A DNA stretch of 21,055 nt, taken from JBKHJZ01 sp046537875. Lineage in GTDB: Bacteria > Actinomycetota > Acidimicrobiia > Acidimicrobiales > VFJN01. Positions 13,780 to 20,601 of this stretch are shown piece by piece. The notes under the pieces are model-generated. The model was not told where the DNA came from. It saw only the letters and a program-made list of their open reading frames with translations, and searched no databases. A program made the position numbers and the translations under genes. The DNA lies in contig JBKHJZ010000042.1 in NCBI GenBank assembly GCA_046537875.1, positions 1-21,055 of the forward strand, given 5' to 3'. Numbering within the stretch: the first letter of the stretch is position 1; every line of letters begins with the position of its first letter.

Positions 13780-15138
13780 GTGGAGCGACGCATCTTCGGG
13801 CTCGAGAACGAGTACGGCGTCACGTGCACCCTGCGCGGCCAGCGCCGGCTCAGCCCCGACGAGGTGGCCCGCTACCTCTTCCGTCGCGTCGTGTCGTGGG
13901 GCCGGTCGAGCAACGTGTTCCTCGCCAACGGCGCCCGCCTCTACCTCGACGTGGGCAGCCACCCCGAGTACGCGACCCCCGAGTGCGATTCCATTCTCGA
14001 CCTGGTGAGCCACGACAAGGCCGGTGAGCGCATCCTCGAGCAGCTGCTGGTGTCGGCCGAGGCCCGGCTGCGCGAGGAGGGCATCCGGGGGGTCATCTAC
14101 CTGTTCAAGAACAACACCGACTCGGCCGGGAACTCCTACGGCTGCCACGAGAACTACCTGACCTCCCGTCGCGACGACTTCGGCCACTACGCCGAGGTGC
14201 TGATCCCGTTCTTCGTGTCCCGGCAGATCTACGCAGGTGCCGGCAAGGTGCTCCAGACCGCCCGCGGCGCCATGTACTGCATCGCACAGCGGGCCGAGCA
14301 CATCTGGGAGGGCGTGTCGTCGGCGACGACGCGCAGCCGTCCCATCATCAACACGCGTGACGAGCCCCACGCCGACGCCGAGCGCTACCGCCGCCTCCAC
14401 GTCATCGTGGGCGACTCCAACATGAGCGAGTACGCCACCTTCCTGAAGGTGGGCGCCACGTCGATCCTGCTGCGGATGCTCGAGGACCCCTCGTTCGTGC
14501 TGCGCGACATGACGCTCGAGAACCCCATCCGTGCCATCCGCGAGATCAGCCACGACCTCACGGGCAAGCGAACGGTCCGGCTCGCCAACGGCCGCGAGGC
14601 CTCGGCGCTCGACATCCAACGCGAGTACCTGGGCCGGGCGCAGCGCTACGCCGAGACCCGGGGCCTGTCCCCGCTCGAGGAGCAGGCGCTCGGCATGTGG
14701 GAGCACTGCCTCACCGGGCTGGAGAGCGACCCGTTCTCGCTGGACCGCGAGGTCGACTGGGTGATCAAGCACAAGCTGATCGAGTCGTACGCCGCCCGCC
14801 ACGACGTGCCGCTCAGCCATCCCCGGATCGCGCTGATGGACCTGCAGTACCACGACGTGAACCGCGAGCGGGGGCTCTACTACAAGCTGCAGGACCGCGG
14901 CCTGGTCGAACGGGTGACCACCGACGAGACCATCGACGAGGCGGTCGAGGCGCCGCCGCAGACCACCCGGGCCCGACTGCGTGGCGAGTTCATCCGCCGG
15001 GCCAAGGAGCGCAAGCGCGACTACACCGTCGACTGGGTGCACCTGAAGCTCAACGACCAGGCGCAGCGCACCGTGCTGTGCAAGGACCCGTTCAAGGCGC
15101 ACGACGAGCGGGTCGAGCGGCTCATCGCCAGCCTGTAG
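13780..15138 (+). CDS. pafA: Pup-protein ligase PafA
   Basis: Uses ATP to phosphorylate the C-terminal Glu of Pup and joins it to substrate lysines. The 452-residue protein matches the mycobacterial enzyme almost throughout. The metal/ATP motif GLENEYG holds E9 and E11, and D57 in LYLDVGSHPE is the catalytic aspartate. RRLSPDEVARYLFRRVVSW, NSYGCHENYL, INTRDEPHADAE and the C-terminal KLNDQAQRTVLCKDPF segment, all PafA-specific or shared with Dop, are present. The Dop-loop is missing, confirming ligase over depupylase. GTG 13780 is set by the upstream TAGCGT. It is separated from prcA by 1.1 kb of opposite-strand genes; the DUF3866 gene starts 10 nt after its stop. Confidence 0.97.
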   Translation: MERRIFGLENEYGVTCTLRGQRRLSPDEVARYLFRRVVSWGRSSNVFLANGARLYLDVGSHPEYATPECDSILDLVSHDKAGERILEQLLVSAEARLREEGIRGVIYLFKNNTDSAGNSYGCHENYLTSRRDDFGHYAEVLIPFFVSRQIYAGAGKVLQTARGAMYCIAQRAEHIWEGVSSATTRSRPIINTRDEPHADAERYRRLHVIVGDSNMSEYATFLKVGATSILLRMLEDPSFVLRDMTLENPIRAIREISHDLTGKRTVRLANGREASALDIQREYLGRAQRYAETRGLSPLEEQALGMWEHCLTGLESDPFSLDREVDWVIKHKLIESYAARHDVPLSHPRIALMDLQYHDVNRERGLYYKLQDRGLVERVTTDETIDEAVEAPPQTTRARLRGEFIRRAKERKRDYTVDWVHLKLNDQAQRTVLCKDPFKAHDERVERLIASL

Positions 15139-15148
15139 CGGGTCCCCG

Positions 15149-16144
15149 ATGCCCCGGTTCGTCACGGCGACCGTCGACCACATCAGCGCGGAGCGCCCGG
15201 GGCTGCAGCGGGTGTCCACCGACGCCGGCCGGGCGTTCGTCCTCACCGATCTCGTCGGCCCGGTCGCGGCGGGGGACAGGGTGGTGCTGAACACCACGGC
15301 GGTCGATCTGGGGCTCGGCACCGGCGGCTGGCACGTCGTGCACTGGAACCTCGCTCGGGAGGCCTGGGAGCGCCCGGGCGCGGGGCACATCATGAAGCTG
15401 CGCTACACGAGCCTGCAGGTCGACACGGGGGCGGCCGAGGAGGACCACCCGGAGCTGCCCGAGGACCTGGGGGGCGTGCCGGTGGTGGCGTGCTCGCTCC
15501 ACAGCCAGGTCGGCGTGGTGGCCGCCGTCGTGCGCCACCTGCGACCGGGGGCGCGGCTCGCCTACGTGATGACCGACGGTGCCGCCCTCCCGCTGGCCCT
15601 GTCGGATCTCGTCCACGCGCTCCGGGAGCGCCGGGTGCTCGATGTGACGGTCACCGCCGGGCACGCGTTCGGCGGTGACCTCGAGGCCGTGTCGGTGCCG
15701 TCCGCCCTGGCGCTTGCGAGCCACGTGGCACGTGCGGATGTCATCGTGGTCGGCATGGGTCCCGGCGTGGTGGGGACGGCCTCCTCGCTCGGCACGACGG
15801 CGCTGGAGGTGGCCCCGGTGATCGACGCCGTTGCGGCCCTCGGCGGTCGGGCGGCCCTGTGCAGCAGGGCCTCCGAGGCCGATGCGCGCCCGCGCCACCG
15901 GGGGATCAGCCACCACGTGGCGACCGCGCTGCGGCTGGTGCGGAGCCCGGTGGTCCTTCCGCTGCCGCCGTCGCTCGCGGGCCAGGTGGACGGCGCCACC
16001 GTGGTGACGCCGCCCGACGTGGCGAAGGTGCTGCGGGGTCTCGACCTCGACATCACCACGATGGGGCGCGGGCCGGCGGACGACCCGGCGTTCTTCGCCG
16101 CCGCCGGCGCCGCGGGCGCGTGGGCCGCCGACGCGCTGGGGTGA
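15149..16144 (+). CDS. DUF3866 family protein
   Basis: A 331-residue protein of unknown biochemical role, of the DUF3866 family that, as I recall, is often found with pafA or nearby genes in Actinobacteria. Visible features: an N-terminal beta-rich part (residues 1-65), a GHIMKLRYTSLQ stretch at about 75-90, and a Gly-rich loop VVGMGPGVVGTASSLGTTA at about 201-220 that could bind a nucleotide or phosphate. No transmembrane helix or signal peptide is apparent. The ATG lies 10 nt after the pafA stop with no gap for a promoter, so it should be on the pafA transcript. Family assignment is from recognition of sequence pattern and context. Confidence 0.8.
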   Translation: MPRFVTATVDHISAERPGLQRVSTDAGRAFVLTDLVGPVAAGDRVVLNTTAVDLGLGTGGWHVVHWNLAREAWERPGAGHIMKLRYTSLQVDTGAAEEDHPELPEDLGGVPVVACSLHSQVGVVAAVVRHLRPGARLAYVMTDGAALPLALSDLVHALRERRVLDVTVTAGHAFGGDLEAVSVPSALALASHVARADVIVVGMGPGVVGTASSLGTTALEVAPVIDAVAALGGRAALCSRASEADARPRHRGISHHVATALRLVRSPVVLPLPPSLAGQVDGATVVTPPDVAKVLRGLDLDITTMGRGPADDPAFFAAAGAAGAWAADALG

Positions 16145-16233
16145 TCGAGCGCACCTCACCCCGGTGGTGGCGATGCGGACGGGAAGCCGGCGATGCAGGC
16201 CCGGCGCCGGCGTACCGCCCCGCATCGACGGCG

Positions 16234-16239
16234 TAGCCT
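16234..16239 (+). promoter_or_regulatory. Leaderless promoter -10 of pafBC
   Basis: TAGCCT ends 7 nt before ATG 16247, with no ribosome site between. This decides the pafB start against the in-frame codons further upstream (open to 16193). Confidence 0.6.
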
Positions 16240-16246
16240 TGCGCCG

Positions 16247-17173
16247 ATGTCGGTACCCAAGCTCGAGCGCCTCCTGAAGCTGACCGCGCTGCTGCTCGAG
16301 ACGCCCCGCCCGCTCGCGTCGACCGAGATCCGCGAGCGGACCGAGATGTACCCCGGCGACGAGGACGCGTTCCGGCGCGCGTTCGAGCGGGACAAGGCCG
16401 AGCTCCGCAAGATGGGCGTCCCCATCGAGATGGGTGACGTCCCGGGTGTGGTCCCCGCCGTCGAGGGCTACCGCATCCCGAAGTCCCGCTACTACCTACG
16501 CGACCCGGGGCTCACGACCGAGGAGCTGGCGGCGCTCCGGCTGGCCGCGTCGCTGGTGCGGCTCGAGGGCGTGTCCGCACGCGAGGGCCTGCTGAAGCTC
16601 GGGGGGCTCGTAGGCGACGAGGAGGACGAGGCGCTGGGCGTGGGCGTGAGCGCGGTGCCCGGCGGTGCGGTCGCACCGCTGTTCGGTGCCATCGCGGCCC
16701 GGTCGCCCGTCCGGTTCACCTACCACGACGTCGAGCGCACCGTCGATCCGTACCGCCTCGACTTCCTCCGGGGACGCTGGTACCTGAGCGGCTTCGATCA
16801 CGTGCGTGGCGAGGAGCGGGTCTTCCGCCTCGACCGCCTCGACGGGGACGTCGAGGTGCTTCCCGGGCCGCGCTTCGACCGGCCCACGACGGCCGTGCCG
16901 GGCAGCCCGCTGGCCCCGTGGGAGCACGGCGACGCAGAGCCGGTGGATGCCCGGGTGCTCGTCGACGCGGCGCAGGCCCCGTGGGTCACGCAGCACCTGG
17001 GACCCGACGCCGTCGTCGAGACGAGGGACGACGGCTCGGTCGTCGTCTCCATGACGGTCACCGACCGGCGGGCCTTCCGCTCGTTCGTCCTGTCGTTCCT
17101 CGATCACGCCGAGGTCCTGGAGCCGGCCGAGCTGCGCGACGACATCGTGACGTGGCTGGAGGCGCTCGCATGA
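16247..17173 (+). CDS. pafB: Transcriptional regulator PafB (HTH + WYL)
   Basis: Half of the PafBC heterodimer, which in mycobacteria activates the RecA/LexA-independent DNA-damage response; the effector bound by the WYL domains is reported to be single-stranded DNA. The 308-residue protein has an N-terminal winged helix-turn-helix (residues about 1-70, LERLLKLTALLLETPRPL and DKAELRKMG), a middle linker, and a WYL domain with W178-Y179-L180 followed by RVFRLDRLDG, then the C-terminal extension. The stop overlaps the pafC start (ATGA). It acts as a regulator and not in pupylation itself, despite the gene linkage. A gap of 102 bp with its own promoter-like site separates it from the DUF3866 gene. 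Confidence 0.94.
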   Translation: MSVPKLERLLKLTALLLETPRPLASTEIRERTEMYPGDEDAFRRAFERDKAELRKMGVPIEMGDVPGVVPAVEGYRIPKSRYYLRDPGLTTEELAALRLAASLVRLEGVSAREGLLKLGGLVGDEEDEALGVGVSAVPGGAVAPLFGAIAARSPVRFTYHDVERTVDPYRLDFLRGRWYLSGFDHVRGEERVFRLDRLDGDVEVLPGPRFDRPTTAVPGSPLAPWEHGDAEPVDARVLVDAAQAPWVTQHLGPDAVVETRDDGSVVVSMTVTDRRAFRSFVLSFLDHAEVLEPAELRDDIVTWLEALA

Positions 17174-18147
17174 GCGCCGGCCGCACGCCGCCGCGCCGCA
17201 CGGGCGCGTCCGACCGCGTCGCCCGGCTGCTCGCCATGGTGCCGTGGATCGCGGCCAGCGACGGTCCCACCATCGACGAGATCTGCAAGCGCTTCGAGGT
17301 GACGCGAGACCACCTCAAGGACGACCTCGCGGTGATCGCCATGGTGGGCGTCCCGCCCTACACACCCGACACGCTCATCGAGGTGACCGTCGAGGGCGAC
17401 CGGGTCTGGCTCCGGTTCGCCGACGTGTTCGCGCGACCGCTCCACCTCACGCCCGAGCAGGGCCTCGCCCTCGTCGCCGCCGGCCAGGCGGCCCAGGATC
17501 TGCTCGGCGGCGAGCAGGCCGGGCCGCTGTCGGGGGCGGTCGCCAAGGTCGCCGAGGTGCTGGGGATCGAGCCCGGCGAGGCGGTGTCGGTCGCGCTGGG
17601 CGAGACGCGCCCCGACGTGCTCGCGGCCCTGCGCCGGGCCGCCGGCGAGCACCGCCGGGCGAGGATCGACTACTACGCGTACAGCCACGACGAGCGCAGA
17701 GTCCGCGAGATCGACCCCTACGAGGTCTTCGCCGACGAGGGGTTCTGGTACGTCCGGGCGCTCTGCCACACCGCGGGCGGCGAGCGCCTGTTCCGGGCCG
17801 ACCGCGTCTACGCCGTCGAGCTCCTCGAGGAGACCTTCGACCCGCCGGCGGTCGCCCCGCACCGTGGCGTGTTCGACCCGGGACCCGCCGTACCGCGCGT
17901 GACCCTCGACCTCGAGCCGCCGGCCCACTGGGTGGCCGAGAGCTACCCGGTGGAGGCCGACGAACATCGGCCGGGCGGTGTGCGGCGGGTCAGGCTGGCC
18001 ATCGCCTCGCCGACCTGGCTGCAGCGACTGCTGGTGCGGCTCGGCCACGATGCCCGGGTGGTGGAGGCCGGCGACCCGTCGTTCGCGGACGCTGCGAGCG
18101 ACGCAGCCCGTCGGATCCTGGCCCGCTACCGCCCGGCGGGCAGATGA
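17170..18147 (+). CDS. pafC: Transcriptional regulator PafC (HTH + WYL)
   Basis: Partner of PafB. The 325-residue protein has an N-terminal helix-turn-helix (residues about 15-60, TIDEICKRFEVTRDHLKDDLAVI) and a WYL domain in which the motif is W193-Y194-V195, with ERLFRADRVYAVELL after it. A C-terminal extension (RVRLAIASPTWLQRLLVRLG) is the usual WCX-type tail. The ATG overlaps the pafB stop by 4 bases, so the two chains are made together. In mycobacteria tatA and tatC come next; here the following gene is signal peptidase I. Confidence 0.93.
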   Translation: MSAGRTPPRRTGASDRVARLLAMVPWIAASDGPTIDEICKRFEVTRDHLKDDLAVIAMVGVPPYTPDTLIEVTVEGDRVWLRFADVFARPLHLTPEQGLALVAAGQAAQDLLGGEQAGPLSGAVAKVAEVLGIEPGEAVSVALGETRPDVLAALRRAAGEHRRARIDYYAYSHDERRVREIDPYEVFADEGFWYVRALCHTAGGERLFRADRVYAVELLEETFDPPAVAPHRGVFDPGPAVPRVTLDLEPPAHWVAESYPVEADEHRPGGVRRVRLAIASPTWLQRLLVRLGHDARVVEAGDPSFADAASDAARRILARYRPAGR

Positions 18148-18168
18148 CCGGCGCGACCTTCGCTGCGC

Positions 18169-18174
18169 TACCCT
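18169..18174 (+). promoter_or_regulatory. Probable -10 element before lepB
   Basis: TACCCT, 5 nt before GTG 18180 and 10 nt before GTG 18185. The first GTG opens a 26-codon frame ending at 18260; the second is in frame with lepB. The site lies 21 nt after the pafC stop, so lepB probably has its own transcript. Confidence 0.45.
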
Positions 18175-18179
18175 GCGGC

Positions 18180-18260
18180 GTGCCGTGCGAGACCTCCCTC
18201 CCCCCTCCCGCGTCTCGGGCCACCCCTCTGGCGACGCTCCCCGCCTGCGGAGCACCGTGA
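18180..18260 (+). CDS. Possible 26-residue leader peptide overlapping lepB
   Basis: GTG 18180 lies 5 nt after TACCCT and opens a frame of 26 codons (VPCETSLPPPASRATPLATL, then PACGAP) whose TGA at 18258-18260 overlaps the GTG at 18257 (GTGA). If translated it would couple translation to lepB. It could equally be a chance frame in GC-rich DNA. No homologue recognised. Confidence 0.2.
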   Translation: MPCETSLPPPASRATPLATLPACGAP

Positions 18261-19012
18261 ACGGGCGCGGGCGCACACTCGGCCCAGGGTGGCGGCACGC
18301 GGCGGCCCGCTCGGCGCCGGACGACAGGCCGTGGCCCGCCGACCCGCGACCCGGGATGGCGCGCGCACCCGGTGCGCCGCTGCCCGGGCTGAACGGCGAG
18401 GACGCGCCCCCCGCCGAGCCAGGCAGCGAACACGACGATCCGGACGGGGGCGACGCAGCCGATCGCGGCCGCCTCGGGGGGCGCGTGCGCCGCACGGTCG
18501 TCGAGTGGCTCGCCGTCATCGTCGGCGGCGTGATCATCGCCCTGATCATCGAGGCGTTCCTCATCCAGGCGTTCTGGATCCCCTCGCCGTCCATGGTCCC
18601 GACGCTGAAGCCGGGGGACCGGGTGCTCGTGAACAAGCTGAGCTACCGGTTCAACGACATCCACCGGGGTGACCTGATCGTCTTCGAGCGCCCGCCCGAG
18701 GCCTCGACCGGCGGGTCGGAGGAGATCGACGACCTGATCAAGCGCGTGATCGCCACCGAGGGCGACCGGATCGAGGCGCGCGACGGGCGGGTGCTGGTGA
18801 ACGGCGAGACGCTCGACGAGCCGTACCTCGAGGAGGGCACGCCCACCGACAACCTGCCCCCCCAGACCGTCCCCGAGGACCACGTCTTCGTGATGGGCGA
18901 CAACCGGCCCAACAGCGAGGACAGCCGGAAGTTCGGTCCGATCGCCGAGGACCAGGTGGTCGGGCGCGCCTTCGTCAGGGTGCTCCCCCTGTCGGACATC
19001 GGGTGGCTGTGA
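18257..19012 (+). CDS. lepB: Signal peptidase I
   Basis: Removes signal peptides from exported proteins at the outer face of the membrane by a Ser-Lys mechanism. With GTG 18257 the protein has 251 residues: a disordered Pro/Asp/Glu-rich cytoplasmic tail, one transmembrane helix at about 83-107 (VEWLAVIVGGVIIALIIEAF), catalytic S112 in PSPSMVPTL, K162 in DLIKRVIATEGD, and the C-terminal box VFVMGDNRPNSEDSR. All conserved boxes are intact. The start is uncertain: GGAG (18249-18252) lies 4 nt before GTG 18257, while in-frame GTG 18185, 10 nt after the promoter-like TACCCT, would add 24 residues, and ATG 18358 would remove 34. It is convergent with the phosphodiesterase gene 41 bp away, with no clear terminator between. 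Confidence 0.92.
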   Translation: MNGRGRTLGPGWRHAAARSAPDDRPWPADPRPGMARAPGAPLPGLNGEDAPPAEPGSEHDDPDGGDAADRGRLGGRVRRTVVEWLAVIVGGVIIALIIEAFLIQAFWIPSPSMVPTLKPGDRVLVNKLSYRFNDIHRGDLIVFERPPEASTGGSEEIDDLIKRVIATEGDRIEARDGRVLVNGETLDEPYLEEGTPTDNLPPQTVPEDHVFVMGDNRPNSEDSRKFGPIAEDQVVGRAFVRVLPLSDIGWL

Positions 19013-19053
19013 GCGGCACCGGTCGACCCATCCCGGGACGTGCGCGGCGGGCG

Positions 19054-19782
19054 TCAGAGCGTGCGCGGGTAGTGGGCGGCCACCGCATCGACCATCCGGT
19101 CGACGTGGTCGCTGTAGATCCCGTCGATCCCCGCCTGGACCAGCTCGTCGAGCACCCGGGGCAGTTGGGCGTCCCATCCGAACGCCAGCACGCCGAACCG
19201 GTGCACCAGGGTCGTGAGCCCACCGGTCCAGTCGCTGTTGTGCAGGTTGAGCGCGTCGATGCCCTCCCGGGCGAGTGTGGCCGCCCGCCGCTCGGGGCCC
19301 TCGGAGATGCGCACCAGCCGCGTCGAGTCGACCAGCCGCACGGTCCCGTTGCGCCGGCGCCACGCCGCCACCTGCTCCCAGTCGGGATGGCACAGCCACA
19401 ACCGCTCGAGCGCGCCCCCGCCCGCCGCGCGGGCGACGGCCACCACCCGGTCGAACGCCGCCGGGTCCTTGACGTCCAGCGAGAGCTCGAACCCGGTCCC
19501 GCACCGTGCGTACAGGTCGTCGAGGGTCGGGATGTGGGCCGGCAGGTCCGACCGGGAGCTCGCAGCGATGCGGCGACGGCGCAGCTTGCCCCGCACGACG
19601 CCGTCGTGGTCGAGCACAGCCTCGCCATCGGCCGTGAGCCAGACGTCGCTCTCGAGGCCCGTGGCGCCGAGGCGCAACGCCAGGACGAAGGACTCCAGCG
19701 TGTTCTCCGGTGCGTGCGCGCTGGCTCCCCGGTGGGCGAACGTGATCGGTGGGGTGCGCAGCGCGGCCACTCGGGGGGTCAT
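19054..19782 (-). CDS. Glycerophosphodiester phosphodiesterase
   Basis: Hydrolyses glycerophosphodiesters (deacylated phospholipids) to glycerol-3-phosphate and an alcohol. The 242-residue TIM barrel carries the family's residues: H17-R18 (AHRGAS), E26-N27 (PENT), E44 and D46 (GLESDV) and H59 (LDHDG). A further metal or active-site set follows in ELSLDVKDP, and NLHNSDW and IDGIYSDHVDRM mark the C-terminal strands. There is no signal peptide, so it should be cytoplasmic, as UgpQ is. The ribosome site AGAGGAGA (19786-19793 on the minus strand) lies just before the ATG, a conventional leader in contrast to several neighbours. It is divergent from the zinc-ribbon gene. Confidence 0.92.
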   Translation of the reverse strand: MTPRVAALRTPPITFAHRGASAHAPENTLESFVLALRLGATGLESDVWLTADGEAVLDHDGVVRGKLRRRRIAASSRSDLPAHIPTLDDLYARCGTGFELSLDVKDPAAFDRVVAVARAAGGGALERLWLCHPDWEQVAAWRRRNGTVRLVDSTRLVRISEGPERRAATLAREGIDALNLHNSDWTGGLTTLVHRFGVLAFGWDAQLPRVLDELVQAGIDGIYSDHVDRMVDAVAAHYPRTL

Positions 19783-19869
19783 GGGTCTCCTCTGGCGTTC
19801 GGCGGGACGGCTTGGGCACCGGCGGCAGCGATGTCTCGCCCGCGTCGGATGCGGGGTATGGGTTGAGCG

Positions 19870-20211
19870 ATGGCGACGCTGATCCGGGCGACGTGCGGCG
19901 ACTGCGGCGACGTGCAGCTCGGCACGCGCGATCTGGTGGTCCGGCTGTGCGAGGATACGGAATCGGGCACCTACGTGTTCCGCTGCCCGAACTGCGACAC
20001 CCCGGTCGTCCGGCCCGCCGATGCGCCGACCATCGACCTTCTGGTGGCATCGGGCGTGCGTCTCGAGCTCTGGTCGATGCCATCAGAGCTGGTGGAGCCC
20101 CACCCGGTCGGCCCGCCGTTCGAGCACGACGATCTCATCGACTTCCACGAGCTCCTCGGTTCCCGCGGGTGGTTCACTGAGCTCCTGGCCGCCCACCGGC
20201 GGCACCGCTGA
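19870..20211 (+). CDS. Zinc-ribbon protein, unknown function
   Basis: A 113-residue protein. C9/C12 (CGDCG) and C39/C42 (CPNC) form a likely four-cysteine zinc ribbon in residues 1-45. The rest has a beta segment (VRLELWSMPSEL) and an acidic helix (HDDLIDFHELL) near the end. Proteins of this build are known in Actinobacteria but without assigned function. ATG 19870 has TATGGG ending 7 nt upstream, a weak match to the leaderless pattern of this region. The frame and codon use are convincing; the role is not known. Confidence 0.7.
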   Translation: MATLIRATCGDCGDVQLGTRDLVVRLCEDTESGTYVFRCPNCDTPVVRPADAPTIDLLVASGVRLELWSMPSELVEPHPVGPPFEHDDLIDFHELLGSRGWFTELLAAHRRHR

Positions 20212-20229
20212 CGAGGCGGGTCCCCGGGG

Positions 20230-20439
20230 GTGGCGCTGCTCTGGACCGTGCCGGTGGTGGCGGCGCTCGGTGGAGCGCTGATCGTGGTCGCCCGGAGCCG
20301 GGCGGTCGAGCGGGAGGTCACAGGCCTGGGGATCGAGGTGGCGCGGCTGCGCCGGTTGCGCCCCCACCTCGCCGGCATGCGGCGATCGCTCGGCGCCCTC
20401 CGGGCGGAGCTGCTCCGCCTGCGGGTGCGCCGCGGCTGA
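20230..20439 (+). CDS. Small membrane-anchored coiled-coil protein
   Basis: A 69-residue frame beginning 18 nt after the zinc-ribbon stop. Residues 1-20 (ALLWTVPVVAALGGALIVVA) are a transmembrane helix, and the rest is Arg/Leu-rich and probably a coiled coil (VEREVTGLGIEVARLRRLR). GTG 20230 is preceded by a G-run (20225-20229) but no clear ribosome site. It has no recognised family. It could be translated with the zinc-ribbon gene. Confidence 0.5.
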   Translation: MALLWTVPVVAALGGALIVVARSRAVEREVTGLGIEVARLRRLRPHLAGMRRSLGALRAELLRLRVRRG

Positions 20440-20454
20440 CGGGTCGCTGTGAGC

Positions 20455-20468
20455 GGTGGCCGGCCACC
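20455..20468. terminator. 14-bp perfect palindrome after the small membrane-protein gene
   Basis: GGTGGCCGGCCACC, 15 nt after the stop at 20439. A continuous palindrome has no loop, so as RNA it would form a shortened hairpin. It may be a terminator or a protein-binding site. Confidence 0.3.
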
Positions 20469-20513
20469 CGGCCGTCGCGCCCGGGTGCACGAACGATCTG
20501 GAGCACCAGGAAC

Positions 20514-20530
20514 ACAGATCCAGCATCTGT
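20514..20530. repeat. Small inverted repeat in AT-richer gap
   Basis: ACAGAT (20514-20519) and ATCTGT (20525-20530) are exact inverses around 5 nt. They lie in the 162-bp gap 20440-20601, whose second half is clearly less GC-rich than the rest of the window. It could be an operator for the DUF222 gene. Apart from this, the palindrome at 20455 and the -10 at 20589, nothing else is seen in the gap. Confidence 0.35.
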
Positions 20531-20588
20531 TGTTCATCATGTCATCTGGTAGATACTGAAAGGTCACGTAAGGGCAATGTTGGCGCTC

Positions 20589-20594
20589 TAGTCT
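20589..20594 (+). promoter_or_regulatory. Leaderless promoter -10 of the DUF222 gene
   Basis: TAGTCT ends 7 nt before ATG 20602; no ribosome site lies between. The AT-richer upstream DNA supports a promoter here. Confidence 0.6.
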
Positions 20595-20601
20595 CGAACC
20601 C

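Noticed and set aside
17990..20083. A 697-codon minus-strand frame across lepB and the phosphodiesterase gene
   Set aside because: It covers lepB (opposite strand) and the true phosphodiesterase gene in another frame of the same strand; both real genes have full catalytic motifs.
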